A stretch of 64,000 bases of DNA, taken from Nitratireductor kimnyeongensis (GTDB taxonomy: Bacteria; Pseudomonadota; Alphaproteobacteria; Rhizobiales; Rhizobiaceae). The position numbers and the translations under genes are program-made. Of this stretch, positions 19,679-28,524 are shown piece after piece. The notes below the pieces were generated by a model. The model saw only the letters and a program-made list of their open reading frames with translations. It made no database searches and was not told where the DNA came from. Numbering within the stretch: position 1 is the stretch's first letter; every line of letters begins with the position of its first letter. The stretch is taken from NCBI RefSeq assembly GCF_019891395.1, contig NZ_CP078143.1, forward strand, positions 248,001 to 312,000, written 5' to 3'.

Positions 19679-20485
19679 CTCGACGTCTTCAGGAAGGCCC
19701 ATCCATATTGTTGTTTCTGTGGGGGAAACTCCCCCACAGAAAGCATTGATCATATCCCTGCTAAGATACTGTTTACCAACAGCCAGTTGCCAGGGGACAA
19801 AAAATTTGAGTTCCCTTCCTGCTACCAGTGCAACCATGCTTCCAAGCAGTATGATCAAATCGCGGCCCTATTAACCCTCAGTACGATCGACGCACACGCG
19901 ACTTCCTCAGCTCACTTTCAGAAGGTCGCCTCTGGCGTAAAGAACAATGCCCGAAAAGCTATTTCCGATGTGGTTCAAGGTGCTACAGGCCAACGTCATC
20001 GCAGCAAACAGTTGAGTGAAGCATTCGGAATCCCAGTACAGGCGTCTAAGCTTGATGGCGCAGCTCTTCTTTCCCTAAAGGTCTTGGGTGCAAAAATAGG
20101 AATGGCTCATTACTATGAGGACAACGGCATACCATTGGCGATTGAGGGCGGGCTCTGGACAATGTCTCTTACCCCAGCGGCCTTACTTGAAGGAGGAATA
20201 CCAGATTTTCTGAGATTCGGCGAGCCTTTTGAGGATTTAACTTCAAAATGCAGAGAAAAAGAACAAATAAAATTCCGATCGATACGAAATAAAGAAGAAG
20301 GATTGTACTTATATCAGGTTCTTATTCGGGATCATATGCTTATCACCAGCATAGTCGACAAGGATATGACTAGGCACTCTGAAAGTCAGCCGTATGTAAT
20401 CCGCCCGGGCTTCCTGAAAAGCCTGCAGAATCCTGCTCCACTTTTTTCGACGTCACTCTCAATCCAACTAAAATCCAACGACTGA
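19658..20485 (+). CDS. HNH-endonuclease-like protein, low-GC, probably transferred
   Basis: 275 residues. CCFCG (residues 18-22), IDHIPAK (30-36) and SCYQCNHASK (54-63) give the C-x2-C...DH...C-x2-C arrangement of zinc-bound HNH-fold proteins. The rest is unrecognised. The start is a TTG inside the nrdJ hairpin with no good Shine-Dalgarno; no ATG or GTG in frame precedes the cysteine motif, so translation may be weak or coupled to nrdJ. Codon use is AT-rich, especially 20220-20340, and unlike all neighbours. Together with the broken gene next to it this marks a small transferred segment. Possible roles: defence-type nuclease or orphan. Not assigned. Confidence 0.65.
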   Translation: MGERKRRLDVFRKAHPYCCFCGGNSPTESIDHIPAKILFTNSQLPGDKKFEFPSCYQCNHASKQYDQIAALLTLSTIDAHATSSAHFQKVASGVKNNARKAISDVVQGATGQRHRSKQLSEAFGIPVQASKLDGAALLSLKVLGAKIGMAHYYEDNGIPLAIEGGLWTMSLTPAALLEGGIPDFLRFGEPFEDLTSKCREKEQIKFRSIRNKEEGLYLYQVLIRDHMLITSIVDKDMTRHSESQPYVIRPGFLKSLQNPAPLFSTSLSIQLKSND

Positions 20486-20574
20486 AGGTTCACCAACACG
20501 CTTCCAAGGTTGCTAAAGAGCGCCATGGTCGTTTCGGTAGAAAATCGTACCGCGCTTGCGTTTATCCACTTCCG

Positions 20575-20733
20575 CTAAGCCGCCTTCGTAAACTCCAGCG
20601 CCGGCACCGTGCGCTTCGGATCGATCTCATAAGTCTCCGCGCTCACGACGCCATACTCCATGAACGGATCGGCGGCAATGCGTGCATCATGGGCTTCCCG
20701 GCTCTCCCCACGGACGATTACCGCCCCCGGCAT
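20575..20733 (-). pseudogene. C-terminal remnant of a YCII-like protein
   Basis: A 52-codon frame on the minus strand ends in TAG at 20575-20577. It reads GAVIVRGESREAHDARIAAD, then DPFMEYGVVSAETYEIDP, which resembles the second half of YCII/YciI-family proteins (usual length about 90-100). Upstream the frame continues only five codons to a TGA, so the first half is missing. I read it as a gene cut during the event that brought in the neighbouring HNH-like gene. The family call rests on my reading of the motif, not on a search. Confidence 0.5.
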
Positions 20734-20843
20734 CCAGAGAGTCCACGCTCAGAAACACTCCGTCGAAACAATCCCCCGGCGGGCCAAATCCTTAAAATTT
20801 TCGGCGTGAATCAAACCCCATCTTCATCCCCCTCTGCTCCACT

Positions 20844-20875
20844 GCCGGGAGGGAGCGGAGCCGGGAGGGAGCGGA
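20844..20875 (+). repeat. Perfect 16-bp tandem duplication carrying the ribosome-binding site
   Basis: GCCGGGAGGGAGCGGA occurs twice without a gap. Each copy contains GGGAGGGAG, a Shine-Dalgarno-like sequence. The second copy ends 2 bp before the nuclease ATG at 20878. Confidence 0.9.
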
Positions 20876-20877
20876 CA

Positions 20878-21474
20878 ATGGCGCGCATTTACGATCTTTG
20901 CTCCAGAAGAAGCAGAAACAACAGCCACTGGCGCACGTCTTCGGGCCGCGGAAGGAAGCGCAACACCCGGTCATGGCGCCCGTTTCAGGTGCTCAAGGAT
21001 GGTTTCGGCCTGATCGCGCTCGCGCTTGTCGCTGGCTGGGCGGCAGCGCATTATTCCGTTGTCCCCACGGACAGGATCTCAGGTCTCTTTAGCGCTCCCC
21101 GATCGGAGAGCCAGCCACATATCGCCCGGTATTTCCCGATCTGTGGAAGCGGCAAGCGGGTGAACTGCATCGTCGATGGCGACACGCTCTATGTGAATGG
21201 CGAGAAGATCAGGGTGACAGGCTTCAACACGCCAGAACTGTTCTCGCCCGAATGCGCATACGAGAAGAAACTGGCCCGCCGCGCGCAGCGCCGTTTTCAG
21301 CAACTGGTCAATTCAGGTCCGTTCGATCTGCGGCGCACGAGCCTGCGCGACGAAGACGTTTACGGCCGCAAGCTCAGAAGTCTCTACCGGGACGGCAAGC
21401 CGATCGGCGATCAGCTCATCGCCGAGGGCCTTGCCCATCGCTGGCGCGGTTTCAAGGAATCCTGGTGTTCCTGA
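20878..21474 (+). CDS. Membrane-anchored thermonuclease-family protein (SNase-like)
   Basis: 198 residues. A basic, Arg/Ser-rich cytosolic N-terminus (1-40) precedes one transmembrane helix (about 43-62), leaving an SNase-like domain outside the inner membrane. The domain shows VDGDTLYVNGEKIRVTGFNTPE (about 99-120) with the Ca-site aspartates and catalytic Arg, and DVYGRKLRSLYRDGKPIGDQLIAEGLA near the end. The start is fixed by the duplicated GGGAGGGAG; a longer frame from 20689 runs through the non-coding gap. Likely a periplasmic nuclease or nuclease-fold protein; activity unproven. Confidence 0.88.
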   Translation: MARIYDLCSRRSRNNSHWRTSSGRGRKRNTRSWRPFQVLKDGFGLIALALVAGWAAAHYSVVPTDRISGLFSAPRSESQPHIARYFPICGSGKRVNCIVDGDTLYVNGEKIRVTGFNTPELFSPECAYEKKLARRAQRRFQQLVNSGPFDLRRTSLRDEDVYGRKLRSLYRDGKPIGDQLIAEGLAHRWRGFKESWCS

Positions 21475-21498
21475 CGGAAAGCCCCTTTTGCCAGGGGA

Positions 21499-22497
21499 TC
21501 AGCCAGCCGCCTTGCCAAGCCAGCGCCACCAGGCGCTTTCATCGCCGTGGAAGACATTGAGGTCGATCCTGCCATTCACGCCCTGGCTCAGGCCAGAGCC
21601 TGAATACTGCCAGAACACCCAATCCCGACCCGGATAGACTTTTGAGGGGTGTTCGGCCACGGCACGCAGCCAGAACGGGTGGTTCGGGAAAGCCCCCTTC
21701 AGATTGTCCTCATAGAAGTCGGGCGCTGTATAAATGACAGGTCTCTGGCCATAATGACGTTCCAGCCGATCCATAAAAACCTGCATTTTTTCAATGACTT
21801 CAGCTCGAGAAGGCTTCCACTTGCAGCTTGACTGGTGGTTCCATTCCACGTCCAGAACCGGCGGCAGCGCACCCTTCACCTTCGGAACATTGCGGATAAA
21901 CCATTCCGCCTGGTCGGAAGCCCTGCGACACCAGAAAAAGAAATGATAGGCCCCGCGGCGAATGCCGGCCTTGGCAGCCCCGTTCCAGTTCTTCTTGAAC
22001 ATCGGATCGATATGGTCGACCCCGTCCGTCGCCTTGATGTAAGCGAAATTGGCCCCGCGCTTGCGCAGTGTTACCCAGTCGATATCGCCCTGCCAGCGCG
22101 AAACATCCACACCGTGCACCGCATGATGCTTCGGGGTGATCTTTCCGAAATTGATGGGATGTGCATCCCCGAACTGGCTGCGGTAGACCTCACCGCGCGC
22201 TACACTCTTGGGCCGCAGCGTCGGCTTGGGCGGCGTGATCATGGCCACCTGCTCAAGCGCTGGTGTCGAGACACGATCGGGTTCGGCAATCGCCGTCATC
22301 CCCGCCTCGCTCACATGATTGGTCTCGCTCTCGGCGCCGGCGCCATGCGGCAGTCCCACATCGGGCCGTATGATCGAACTCGTCACCTCGCGTGAGGGCG
22401 GATCGATGTCTAGTGCGGCGTCAATGCTGGGTCCGCCAGTGCAGCCGGTCAGCACTAGCGTAAGAAAGACAGGTCGAAGGAATGCAGGAAAACGCAT
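21499..22497 (-). CDS. GH25-family lysozyme-like lipoprotein
   Basis: 332 residues. Signal peptide with lipobox LTGC (Cys19), a long low-complexity spacer (about 25-125), then a glycoside hydrolase 25 domain. It contains HGVDVSRWQGDIDW (Asp131) and PPVLDVEW (Asp216, Glu218), the usual catalytic acids, plus AYIKATDG, YHFFFWC and VFWQYS. It should cut the MurNAc-GlcNAc backbone of peptidoglycan from a membrane-anchored position. It is divergent from the L,D-transpeptidase gene, another cell-wall enzyme. Convergent with the nuclease gene (24 bp apart). Confidence 0.92.
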   Translation of the reverse strand: MRFPAFLRPVFLTLVLTGCTGGPSIDAALDIDPPSREVTSSIIRPDVGLPHGAGAESETNHVSEAGMTAIAEPDRVSTPALEQVAMITPPKPTLRPKSVARGEVYRSQFGDAHPINFGKITPKHHAVHGVDVSRWQGDIDWVTLRKRGANFAYIKATDGVDHIDPMFKKNWNGAAKAGIRRGAYHFFFWCRRASDQAEWFIRNVPKVKGALPPVLDVEWNHQSSCKWKPSRAEVIEKMQVFMDRLERHYGQRPVIYTAPDFYEDNLKGAFPNHPFWLRAVAEHPSKVYPGRDWVFWQYSGSGLSQGVNGRIDLNVFHGDESAWWRWLGKAAG

Positions 22498-22898
22498 GGA
22501 CGATCTGCAGGAGCTCGAGGAATTTGGAAACCCGGTGCCCGTTCCACCGGTTGAAAGCGCAGTGTTATTCCAAACTTACCAATAAAGTTTGAATCAACCC
22601 GTTAACCACGTTGCAGACGCCGGTGCGCAGCGCATCGATTTATCGTATCCGGACGTGCCAGCCACAAACGCCATTGGGAGAGATTTCACGGGCCACCGAC
22701 TGTGGGAAAAATGCCTCACTGCCTGGTGAGATATCGGCTGAAGGACGCAATTCGCGCGACATTCGGGCACAGGTCCGGTCTTTGCCACATTTTCTCGGAA
22801 ACCGCGTGCCAAGCGCCTTCCAATGCTTCTGCGCATCCGCGCCGAAGACGCGAACCACCCGCATGAAATCCGGAATACCACACCTAAGGAGAGTCTTC
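22498..22898. other. 401-bp divergent intergenic region, GH25/L,D-transpeptidase
   Basis: No gene is supported. Open frames on the plus strand from 22611 read into the L,D-transpeptidase but lack ribosome-binding sites and coding character before 22863. The promoters of both cell-wall genes must lie here. An AAGGAGAG at 22886-22893 decides the transpeptidase start. Confidence 0.55.
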
Positions 22899-23612
22899 TT
22901 GTTTCCTATCCATGTTGCACGCGCAGCCCCCCGCGTTGCGCGGCTCGCCCTGCTGCTGCTCCTGCCTGCCCTCGCAGCCGCCTGCACCACCACGGGCCGC
23001 AGCACCATCCCCGCGGCAGACGTCCCCGGCCCCACGCTCTCCTATTATCAGGAGATGTACCGCGAGATCGATGACAATGGCACCATCATTCCGGCAGTCG
23101 ATGTCACGAAGATGGATCGCAAATATCTGCGCCAGATGGTCGACTATCCGACCAGCGAGCCGGTGGGCACAATTGTCGTCGACCCGGAAAACCGGTTCCT
23201 CTACCTGATCATGGAGAACGGCAAGGCCATGCGCTATGGGATCGGGGTGGCCAAGGCGGGGCTTGAATATGAAGGCGATGGCGTCATTGGCCGGAAGGCG
23301 GAATGGCCGAACTGGGCTCCGACCCTTTCCATGATCAACCGCGAGCCGGAGCGCTATCGGCCGCTTGCAGCTGGCATGAAAGGCGGTCTCGACAACCCGC
23401 TGGGAGCGCGTGCACTCTATCTGTACAAGGACGGCAAGGACACGCTCTACCGGATTCACGGCACCACGGAGCCCTGGTCGATCGGCCGGTCTGTGTCATC
23501 AGGCTGCATTCGCTTGCTGAATCACGACATCATCGATCTCTTCAAGCGCGTCCCGCGCGGCTCACGCATGGTTGTGCTCGGCGGCGGACAGCCCGAGCCA
23601 GGCACGGTCTGA
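22899..23612 (+). CDS. L,D-transpeptidase (YkuD domain), lipoprotein
   Basis: 237 residues from TTG 22899. This start is chosen because AAGGAGAG (22886-22893) stands 5 bp ahead and the N-terminus is then a short signal peptide with lipobox LAAAC (Cys29). ATG 22863 is possible but its frame runs through that site. The YkuD catalytic block contains His187 (HGTT) and the nucleophile Cys203 in SSGCIRLLNHD. It forms 3-3 peptidoglycan cross-links or attaches lipoproteins in the periplasm, by family knowledge. It is divergent from the GH25 gene, suggesting a shared cell-wall role. Confidence 0.92.
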   Translation: MFPIHVARAAPRVARLALLLLLPALAAACTTTGRSTIPAADVPGPTLSYYQEMYREIDDNGTIIPAVDVTKMDRKYLRQMVDYPTSEPVGTIVVDPENRFLYLIMENGKAMRYGIGVAKAGLEYEGDGVIGRKAEWPNWAPTLSMINREPERYRPLAAGMKGGLDNPLGARALYLYKDGKDTLYRIHGTTEPWSIGRSVSSGCIRLLNHDIIDLFKRVPRGSRMVVLGGGQPEPGTV

Positions 23613-23621
23613 TACAGAACA

Positions 23622-23652
23622 GAAAAACCTTGCCGGCTTTCGGCCGGCAAGG
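23622..23652 (-). terminator. Rho-independent terminator of the secreted hydrolase gene
   Basis: CCTTGCCGG (23628-23636) pairs with CCGGCAAGG (23644-23652). On the minus strand the hairpin is followed by TTTTT (complement of 23623-23627). It lies between two convergent genes and may stop transcription from both sides. Confidence 0.75.
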
Positions 23653-23672
23653 AACGTTCTCCCACAGCGCGC

Positions 23673-24599
23673 CTATTTGCGCATGAGGTCATCCGCGGTC
23701 CAAGGCGCGTTGATCTGGTCATCGTTCAGGAATGGCAACACGGTTTCAGCCAGCCTTGGCGACACACCGATGTCGTAATGCGTCAGGTTCGGCAGGATTG
23801 CCAGGCGGTTCTGAGACATGTTCTCGCGCTGCCAGCCCGCATCCTTCAGTCCGCCTCCAAGAAGCTGGTAAAACGCCACAACATGCTCGGGCCGATACAT
23901 GTCGGAATCGCCGAACACAAGCATCACCGGCATTTTCAGCGTCTTCACATCCTCAGCGAAATTGTAGGGGTTGCGCATGAAGGCGCCCATGCGGTCGAGC
24001 AACTCCGGAAAGAGAGAGGGATCCGGCGCCACGGCCGCATAGGACTGATACATGGGCGTGTCCTTCATCATCTCGGCCATACCGGCCCCCACCTGAGCCT
24101 GCATCGGAAGCATTTCCGGATAAAAGCCATCCTGTGCAAAGCCCGTCGAGACCAGCGCGACGCGCCGCACCTTTTCCGGATGCTGCACGGCCAGACGCAG
24201 GACAACACCGCCTCCCATGGAATAGCCCATGGCATCCACACGATCATAACCCAGTTGATCGAGAATAGACGCCATATCATCGCCCATGGCCTCCAAACTG
24301 ATCGGGCGATCGCCAAGTTCACTGCGTCCATGCCCCTGCAGGTCGATGGCAATGACTTCCCGTTCGGCTGCAAGCATGGACAACACCGGCCCGAACATCT
24401 CGATCAGCCCAAGCCCTCCATGCAAGAGGAGCAGCGGCTCGCCCTCCCCGTGGATCTGGTAGTGATACTGAATGCCGCCAGCTTCCACCTCTCCACTCCT
24501 GAGAGGCTGGGACATCCCCGTTTCGGCGCGCGCTGACGTGCCGGCGAATACTGTGAGCATCCAGGCCACACATGCGGCGGCAAGGGCAGTTCTGAACAT
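23673..24599 (-). CDS. Secreted alpha/beta hydrolase
   Basis: 308 residues with a cleavable signal peptide (about 1-25, ending SARAE). Alpha/beta-hydrolase motifs are LLLHGGLG (oxyanion region, about 57-64), the nucleophile elbow GYSMGG (Ser127), the acid region VFGDSDMYRPE and a C-terminal His in LTHYD. An AGGAGAG lies upstream of the ATG. Members of this group are esterase- or epoxide-hydrolase-like; the periplasmic substrate is unknown. It lies 151 bp after the aldo-keto reductase gene on the same strand. Confidence 0.88.
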   Translation of the reverse strand: MFRTALAAACVAWMLTVFAGTSARAETGMSQPLRSGEVEAGGIQYHYQIHGEGEPLLLLHGGLGLIEMFGPVLSMLAAEREVIAIDLQGHGRSELGDRPISLEAMGDDMASILDQLGYDRVDAMGYSMGGGVVLRLAVQHPEKVRRVALVSTGFAQDGFYPEMLPMQAQVGAGMAEMMKDTPMYQSYAAVAPDPSLFPELLDRMGAFMRNPYNFAEDVKTLKMPVMLVFGDSDMYRPEHVVAFYQLLGGGLKDAGWQRENMSQNRLAILPNLTHYDIGVSPRLAETVLPFLNDDQINAPWTADDLMRK

Positions 24600-24750
24600 C
24601 GCGCTCTCCTGTCAAACCGGCCGTCACTGCGACGCACCGTCATTGCGATGCTCAAAGGACGCAGAAAACCATCCCGATCCGACAGGAAAACGGATTCCAT
24701 TGAAATTCATTCAAGAACGATGCCGCCGACCTGCACCGCCCCCAGGCTTC

Positions 24751-25800
24751 TCAGGGGCTCGGATTGCCGATCCGCTGATGGAGATCATCGACAGCCGTCT
24801 GCATCTCGTCGGTCCAGCTCACATTGAGAGAATCCAGCGCCTCTTCGAGTTGAGCCATCGTGGTCGCACCAATGATGTTAGAGGCCATGAAAGGCCGCGA
24901 ATTGACAAACGCATGCGCGAAGATCGCCGGCGTCAGTCCAAATTCCCGCGCCATCGAATTGTAAGCCTTGGCAGCTTCCGGCCCACCCGGTTTTTCGTAC
25001 CGTTGAAGACGATCGAACAGCACCTTGCGCGACCCTTCGGGCATCGCGCCGTCATCGTATTTTCCGCTGAGGTAGCCCTGGGCCAGCGGCGAGTAAGCCA
25101 ACAGCCCGACCTCTTCACGCTGACAGGTCTCGGCGAGATTCACTTCAAATGTACGGTTCATGAGATTGTAGGCGTTCTGCAACGAGACGACCCGCGGCCC
25201 CACCCCCTTGTCGGCCTCGGCAATGAACCGCATGACGCCCCAGGAACTCTCATTGGAAAGGCCGAAATGACGGATCTTCCCAGCTTTCACCAGGTCATCG
25301 AACACTGCCAGCGTTTCCGCAATCGGCGTTTCATCGGCCAGAGGCTCCGACACCGCCGTAACTCGCGTCGGGTTCGAGCCAAATGGATTCTCGCGGTCTG
25401 GCCAATGTATCTGGTAGAGATCGATGTAGTCCGTCTGCAGCCGGGCAAGCGACTTGTCGATGGCATCCATGATGTCGGCCCGCACCAGCTTTGACGGCCT
25501 GTCGCCCCGGAACCATTCATTGGCCGTGCGGCCAATCACCTTGGAGGCTACGATCACCTGATCGCGATTTCCGCGCGCTTTCATCCAGGTTCCGACAACG
25601 CGTTCCGTGCGGCCCTGAGTCTCCGCCTTCGGTGGGATCGGGTATAATTCGGCCATATCGAGAAAATTGACCCCGCGCTCCACCGCACGGTCCATCTGCT
25701 GGTGACCTTCCGCCTCGGTGTTTTGCTCACCATAGGTCATGGTTCCCAGGCAAATCTGCGAAACAAGGAGATCGCTGCGTCCAAGACGGCGCTTTTCCAT
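24751..25800 (-). CDS. NADP(H)-dependent aldo-keto reductase, Tas-like
   Basis: 349-residue (alpha/beta)8 oxidoreductase. The catalytic tetrad is visible as Asp48, Tyr53, Lys87 and His132 (IHWPDRE). The loop after Tyr53 (YPIPPKAETQGRTE) is specific to the Tas subgroup. C-terminal IIGATTMAQLEEALDS is the cofactor-binding end. GGAGAG precedes ATG 25800; an extended frame to 26088 overlaps the divergent gene's coding region and is rejected. It probably reduces aldehydes or ketones in the cytosol. Native substrate unknown. Confidence 0.93.
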   Translation of the reverse strand: MEKRRLGRSDLLVSQICLGTMTYGEQNTEAEGHQQMDRAVERGVNFLDMAELYPIPPKAETQGRTERVVGTWMKARGNRDQVIVASKVIGRTANEWFRGDRPSKLVRADIMDAIDKSLARLQTDYIDLYQIHWPDRENPFGSNPTRVTAVSEPLADETPIAETLAVFDDLVKAGKIRHFGLSNESSWGVMRFIAEADKGVGPRVVSLQNAYNLMNRTFEVNLAETCQREEVGLLAYSPLAQGYLSGKYDDGAMPEGSRKVLFDRLQRYEKPGGPEAAKAYNSMAREFGLTPAIFAHAFVNSRPFMASNIIGATTMAQLEEALDSLNVSWTDEMQTAVDDLHQRIGNPSP

Positions 25801-25984
25801 CAAAACTCTCCGGGTGCTGAAATCAGGCGCGGACGCGCCAGTTGCCATATCATAAGCCGGCTGCCACCACACGCAAGTTTTCATCCGCCGGGCGACACGC
25901 TGACCATTCCATACGCCATAATATGGTACCAGAAGCCTGTCACAGCCAGCGCTTTCAGAACGTCCAGAACAGATTGAGGACTTT

Positions 25985-26770
25985 ATGTTTATTCGACGTC
26001 GCATCCTTCTCAATGCCATTGCCCTTCTAGCCAGCGCCGTCATCGGCACAAACGCGCTTGCACAGCAAAAAGAGAAAACCATGCTCACGATTTCCGGAGA
26101 ACTCGCCTATCTCGTGCGCATGGCATTGCCAAAAGACAGCGTTGCGATTGTTGTGCTCCGTAATGCAATGGCCTCCGACGATGAACCCCCTCTCGCCGAA
26201 ACCAGGATTGCACTCAACGGCAAGCAGGTGCCAATCGCCTTCAGCCTTTCGGTCGAGAAACAGAAACTGCCGCCGGAAAAGGCATACAATTTCTACGCTG
26301 CCATTCACGATGGCGAAAAACAGCGTTGGAGCTCGGAAGCGGTTTTGATCGACCCCGAACAGGGGGAAATCGATCTCGGTACTTTGTTCCTCGTTCCTGC
26401 GGGAACGGCGTCCCGGCTCACCCGTGCTACCATGGATGCAATCATCGATACCGAGTGGGTGGTGGAAGACATCGACGGCCGCGGCATCATAGACAGCTCG
26501 CGCGTGTCCCTCACCTTCGCCGGAAACGGTAGCGTCAGCGGGCGCGCCTCGTGCAACAGCTATTCGGCGAACTGGACCGAGGAAAATGGCAAACTGACGC
26601 TGGGTCCGGCTGCCACCACGAAAATGGCCTGTGCCGAAGCCTTGATGGACCAGGAGCAAAAATTCCTGTCCATACTGACCGACCTTAAACTTTACGCCAC
26701 CACGCCCGAAGGAGCTCTAGTGCTACAGACAATCGACGGTCGAAAGCTTCGCGCGTTTCCGGCTGGCTGA
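25985..26770 (+). CDS. Secreted YbaY-like plus META domain protein
   Basis: 261 residues. The signal peptide (about 1-26, ending NALA) is followed by a YbaY-like domain (about 34-137: TISGELAYLVRMALPKDSV..., FSLSVEKQKLPPEKAYNFYA). A META/HslJ-like domain follows (about 150-258: TEWVVEDIDGRGI, SGRASCNSYSANW, MACAEALMDQEQKFLSIL). This pairing is common in periplasmic or envelope-stress proteins of proteobacteria; no enzymatic role is known. GAGGA lies before the ATG. It is convergent with the MttB gene, with only 2 bp between stops. Confidence 0.85.
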   Translation: MFIRRRILLNAIALLASAVIGTNALAQQKEKTMLTISGELAYLVRMALPKDSVAIVVLRNAMASDDEPPLAETRIALNGKQVPIAFSLSVEKQKLPPEKAYNFYAAIHDGEKQRWSSEAVLIDPEQGEIDLGTLFLVPAGTASRLTRATMDAIIDTEWVVEDIDGRGIIDSSRVSLTFAGNGSVSGRASCNSYSANWTEENGKLTLGPAATTKMACAEALMDQEQKFLSILTDLKLYATTPEGALVLQTIDGRKLRAFPAG

Positions 26771-26772
26771 TC

Positions 26773-28356
26773 TCACGTGAAGGCGTCGGGCATCGATTCC
26801 TTTCGGCGAGCGATGAAATCAAGGAGGCCCTCTTCGATGCCCGGATCGAGCGGCGGAGCCTGATACATTTCGAGCCAGCTTCGGGCGAGATGGTTGGCGC
26901 GCTGCGCCGCGGTTTTCTCGCCCTCTCCCGCCCATTGTTCATAGGAATTGTTGTCAGCAATGGACGAGCGGTAGAACGCCGTCTGGAAATTGGCCTGCGT
27001 GTGGGTGCATCCCAGATAATGGCTACCCGGTCCGACTTCGCGGATCGCGTCCATCGCCTGACCGTTCTCCGAAATGTCGAGCGGTTCGCATAGGCGCTGT
27101 TGCATGCCGAGCTGATCGACATCCATCATGAATTTCTCGTAGGATGAGACCAGTCCGCCCTCCAGCCATCCGGCGGCGTGGAGCACGAAATTTGTTCCTG
27201 CGAGAACCGTCGAGTTCAGGGTGTTTGCGCTCTCATATGCCGCCTGAGCATCGGCAATCTTGGAGCCCGTGAGCGAGCCACCGGTTCGAAAGGGAAGCCC
27301 GAGACGCCGCGCAAGCTGCGCTGCCCCGTAGGAAACCAGCGACGGTTCGGGGGTGCCGAAAGTGGGCGCGCCCGATTGCATGGAAATGGACGAAGCGAAC
27401 GTCCCGAACAGAACCGGCGCTCCCGGACGAACCAGCTGCGTGAAGGCGGCACCGGCCAGAACTTCGGCCAGCACCTGCGTCAATGTGCCGATAACCGTCA
27501 CCGGGCTCATGGCACCGGCGAGAATGAACGGCGTGACAATGCACGCTTGATTGGCCCGCGCATAGACCTTCGCCGCTCCCAGCATGGTTTCGTCGAAAAC
27601 CATGGGTGAGTTGGCGTTGATCAGATTGATCACCACCGCGTTCTGGTCGACAAAATCCTCACCAAAAAGGATTTTCGCCATCGCGACCGTGTCTTCAGCA
27701 CGGTCCGGCGCTGTAACAGAGCCCATGAAGGGCTTGTCGGAATAGCGCATATGCGCAAACACCATGTCGAGATGGCGCTTGTTGACTGGTACATCCACCG
27801 GTTCGCATACGGTACCACCCGAATGATGGATCGATGGCGCCATGTAGGAGAGTTTCACGAAATTGCGGAAATCCTCGATCGTCGCGTAGCGTCTGGTGCC
27901 TTCTAGATCCCGCACAAAAGGCGGACCATAGACCGGCGCAAAAACCGTCGTGTTGCCACCAATCTCGACCGAACGCTCCGGGTTGCGTGCGTGCTGAGTG
28001 AAGATCGAGGGGGCCGTCTTGAGGAGTTGCCGGCACAACCCCTTGGGAAAATGCACCCGGTCTCCGGCGACATCCGCTCCCGCCTCCTTCCAGAGAGAGA
28101 GCGCCTCCGGATCATCACGGAATTCAATCCCTATTTCCTCAAGAACCGTGTCGGCATTCGCCTCCACAAGCGAAAGCGCTTCCTCATCGAGCACCTCATA
28201 GGGTTTCAGCGACCGGCGGATATAGCTTAGTGGCAGCCCTGGCCCGCCACCGCTTCGCGCCGCCCTGCGCGCCGCCGCGCCCCCGCGCTCGCCGCGTCCG
28301 GAGCGGCTCCGGCGCGGCAGATCCCGTGTTTCCTCGTCACTGGCCATCATCGTCAT
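26773..28356 (-). CDS. MttB-family methyltransferase (non-pyrrolysine), probable quaternary-amine demethylase
   Basis: 527 residues of the trimethylamine methyltransferase superfamily, a TIM-barrel that passes a methyl group from an amine to a Co(I)-corrinoid protein. The frame has no internal amber codon, so the pyrrolysine of true MttB is absent. Non-Pyl members characterised so far act on quaternary amines such as glycine betaine (MtgB), carnitine or proline betaine. Segments DVPVNKRHLDMVFAHMRYSDK, GTPEPSLVSYGAAQLARRLG and LGCTHTQANF are family-typical. The first 40 residues are an Arg/Gly/Ala-rich tail (GRGERGGAAARRAAR). The likely partner corrinoid protein is encoded at 31081. Substrate glycine betaine is inference from the dimethylglycine and sarcosine genes downstream. 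Confidence 0.88.
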   Translation of the reverse strand: MTMMASDEETRDLPRRSRSGRGERGGAAARRAARSGGGPGLPLSYIRRSLKPYEVLDEEALSLVEANADTVLEEIGIEFRDDPEALSLWKEAGADVAGDRVHFPKGLCRQLLKTAPSIFTQHARNPERSVEIGGNTTVFAPVYGPPFVRDLEGTRRYATIEDFRNFVKLSYMAPSIHHSGGTVCEPVDVPVNKRHLDMVFAHMRYSDKPFMGSVTAPDRAEDTVAMAKILFGEDFVDQNAVVINLINANSPMVFDETMLGAAKVYARANQACIVTPFILAGAMSPVTVIGTLTQVLAEVLAGAAFTQLVRPGAPVLFGTFASSISMQSGAPTFGTPEPSLVSYGAAQLARRLGLPFRTGGSLTGSKIADAQAAYESANTLNSTVLAGTNFVLHAAGWLEGGLVSSYEKFMMDVDQLGMQQRLCEPLDISENGQAMDAIREVGPGSHYLGCTHTQANFQTAFYRSSIADNNSYEQWAGEGEKTAAQRANHLARSWLEMYQAPPLDPGIEEGLLDFIARRKESMPDAFT

Positions 28357-28524
28357 CGCTCAAACTCCACGCCAGGATCATCATAAGCTCACCGTGTGAG
28401 CCTAGCGTTTGCAGCCGCAACCTCCGTTCCGCCAGCGGCAGATGGTGTCGCAACTGATGAGCTGAACGAACCAGAAACATTGGCCAGCCTGCGTCTTATC
28501 CAGGCGGCCCGAGGCCGACCGTCC

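Noticed and set aside
22496..22585. 29-codon acidic frame MDDLQELEEFG... overlapping the GH25 start
   Set aside because: Only weak translation signals and no supporting context; kept as intergenic.
22611..22898. Extension of the L,D-transpeptidase to 333 residues
   Set aside because: The extension contains the AAGGAGAG that serves TTG 22899 and would hide the lipoprotein signal peptide.
25801..26088. N-terminal extension of the aldo-keto reductase to 445 residues
   Set aside because: It would overlap the signal-peptide region of the divergent YbaY/META gene, and a good Shine-Dalgarno sequence supports ATG 25800.
26773..28356. Pyrrolysine-containing trimethylamine methyltransferase
   Set aside because: The frame has no internal TAG; it is a non-Pyl member and should not be named mttB for trimethylamine.
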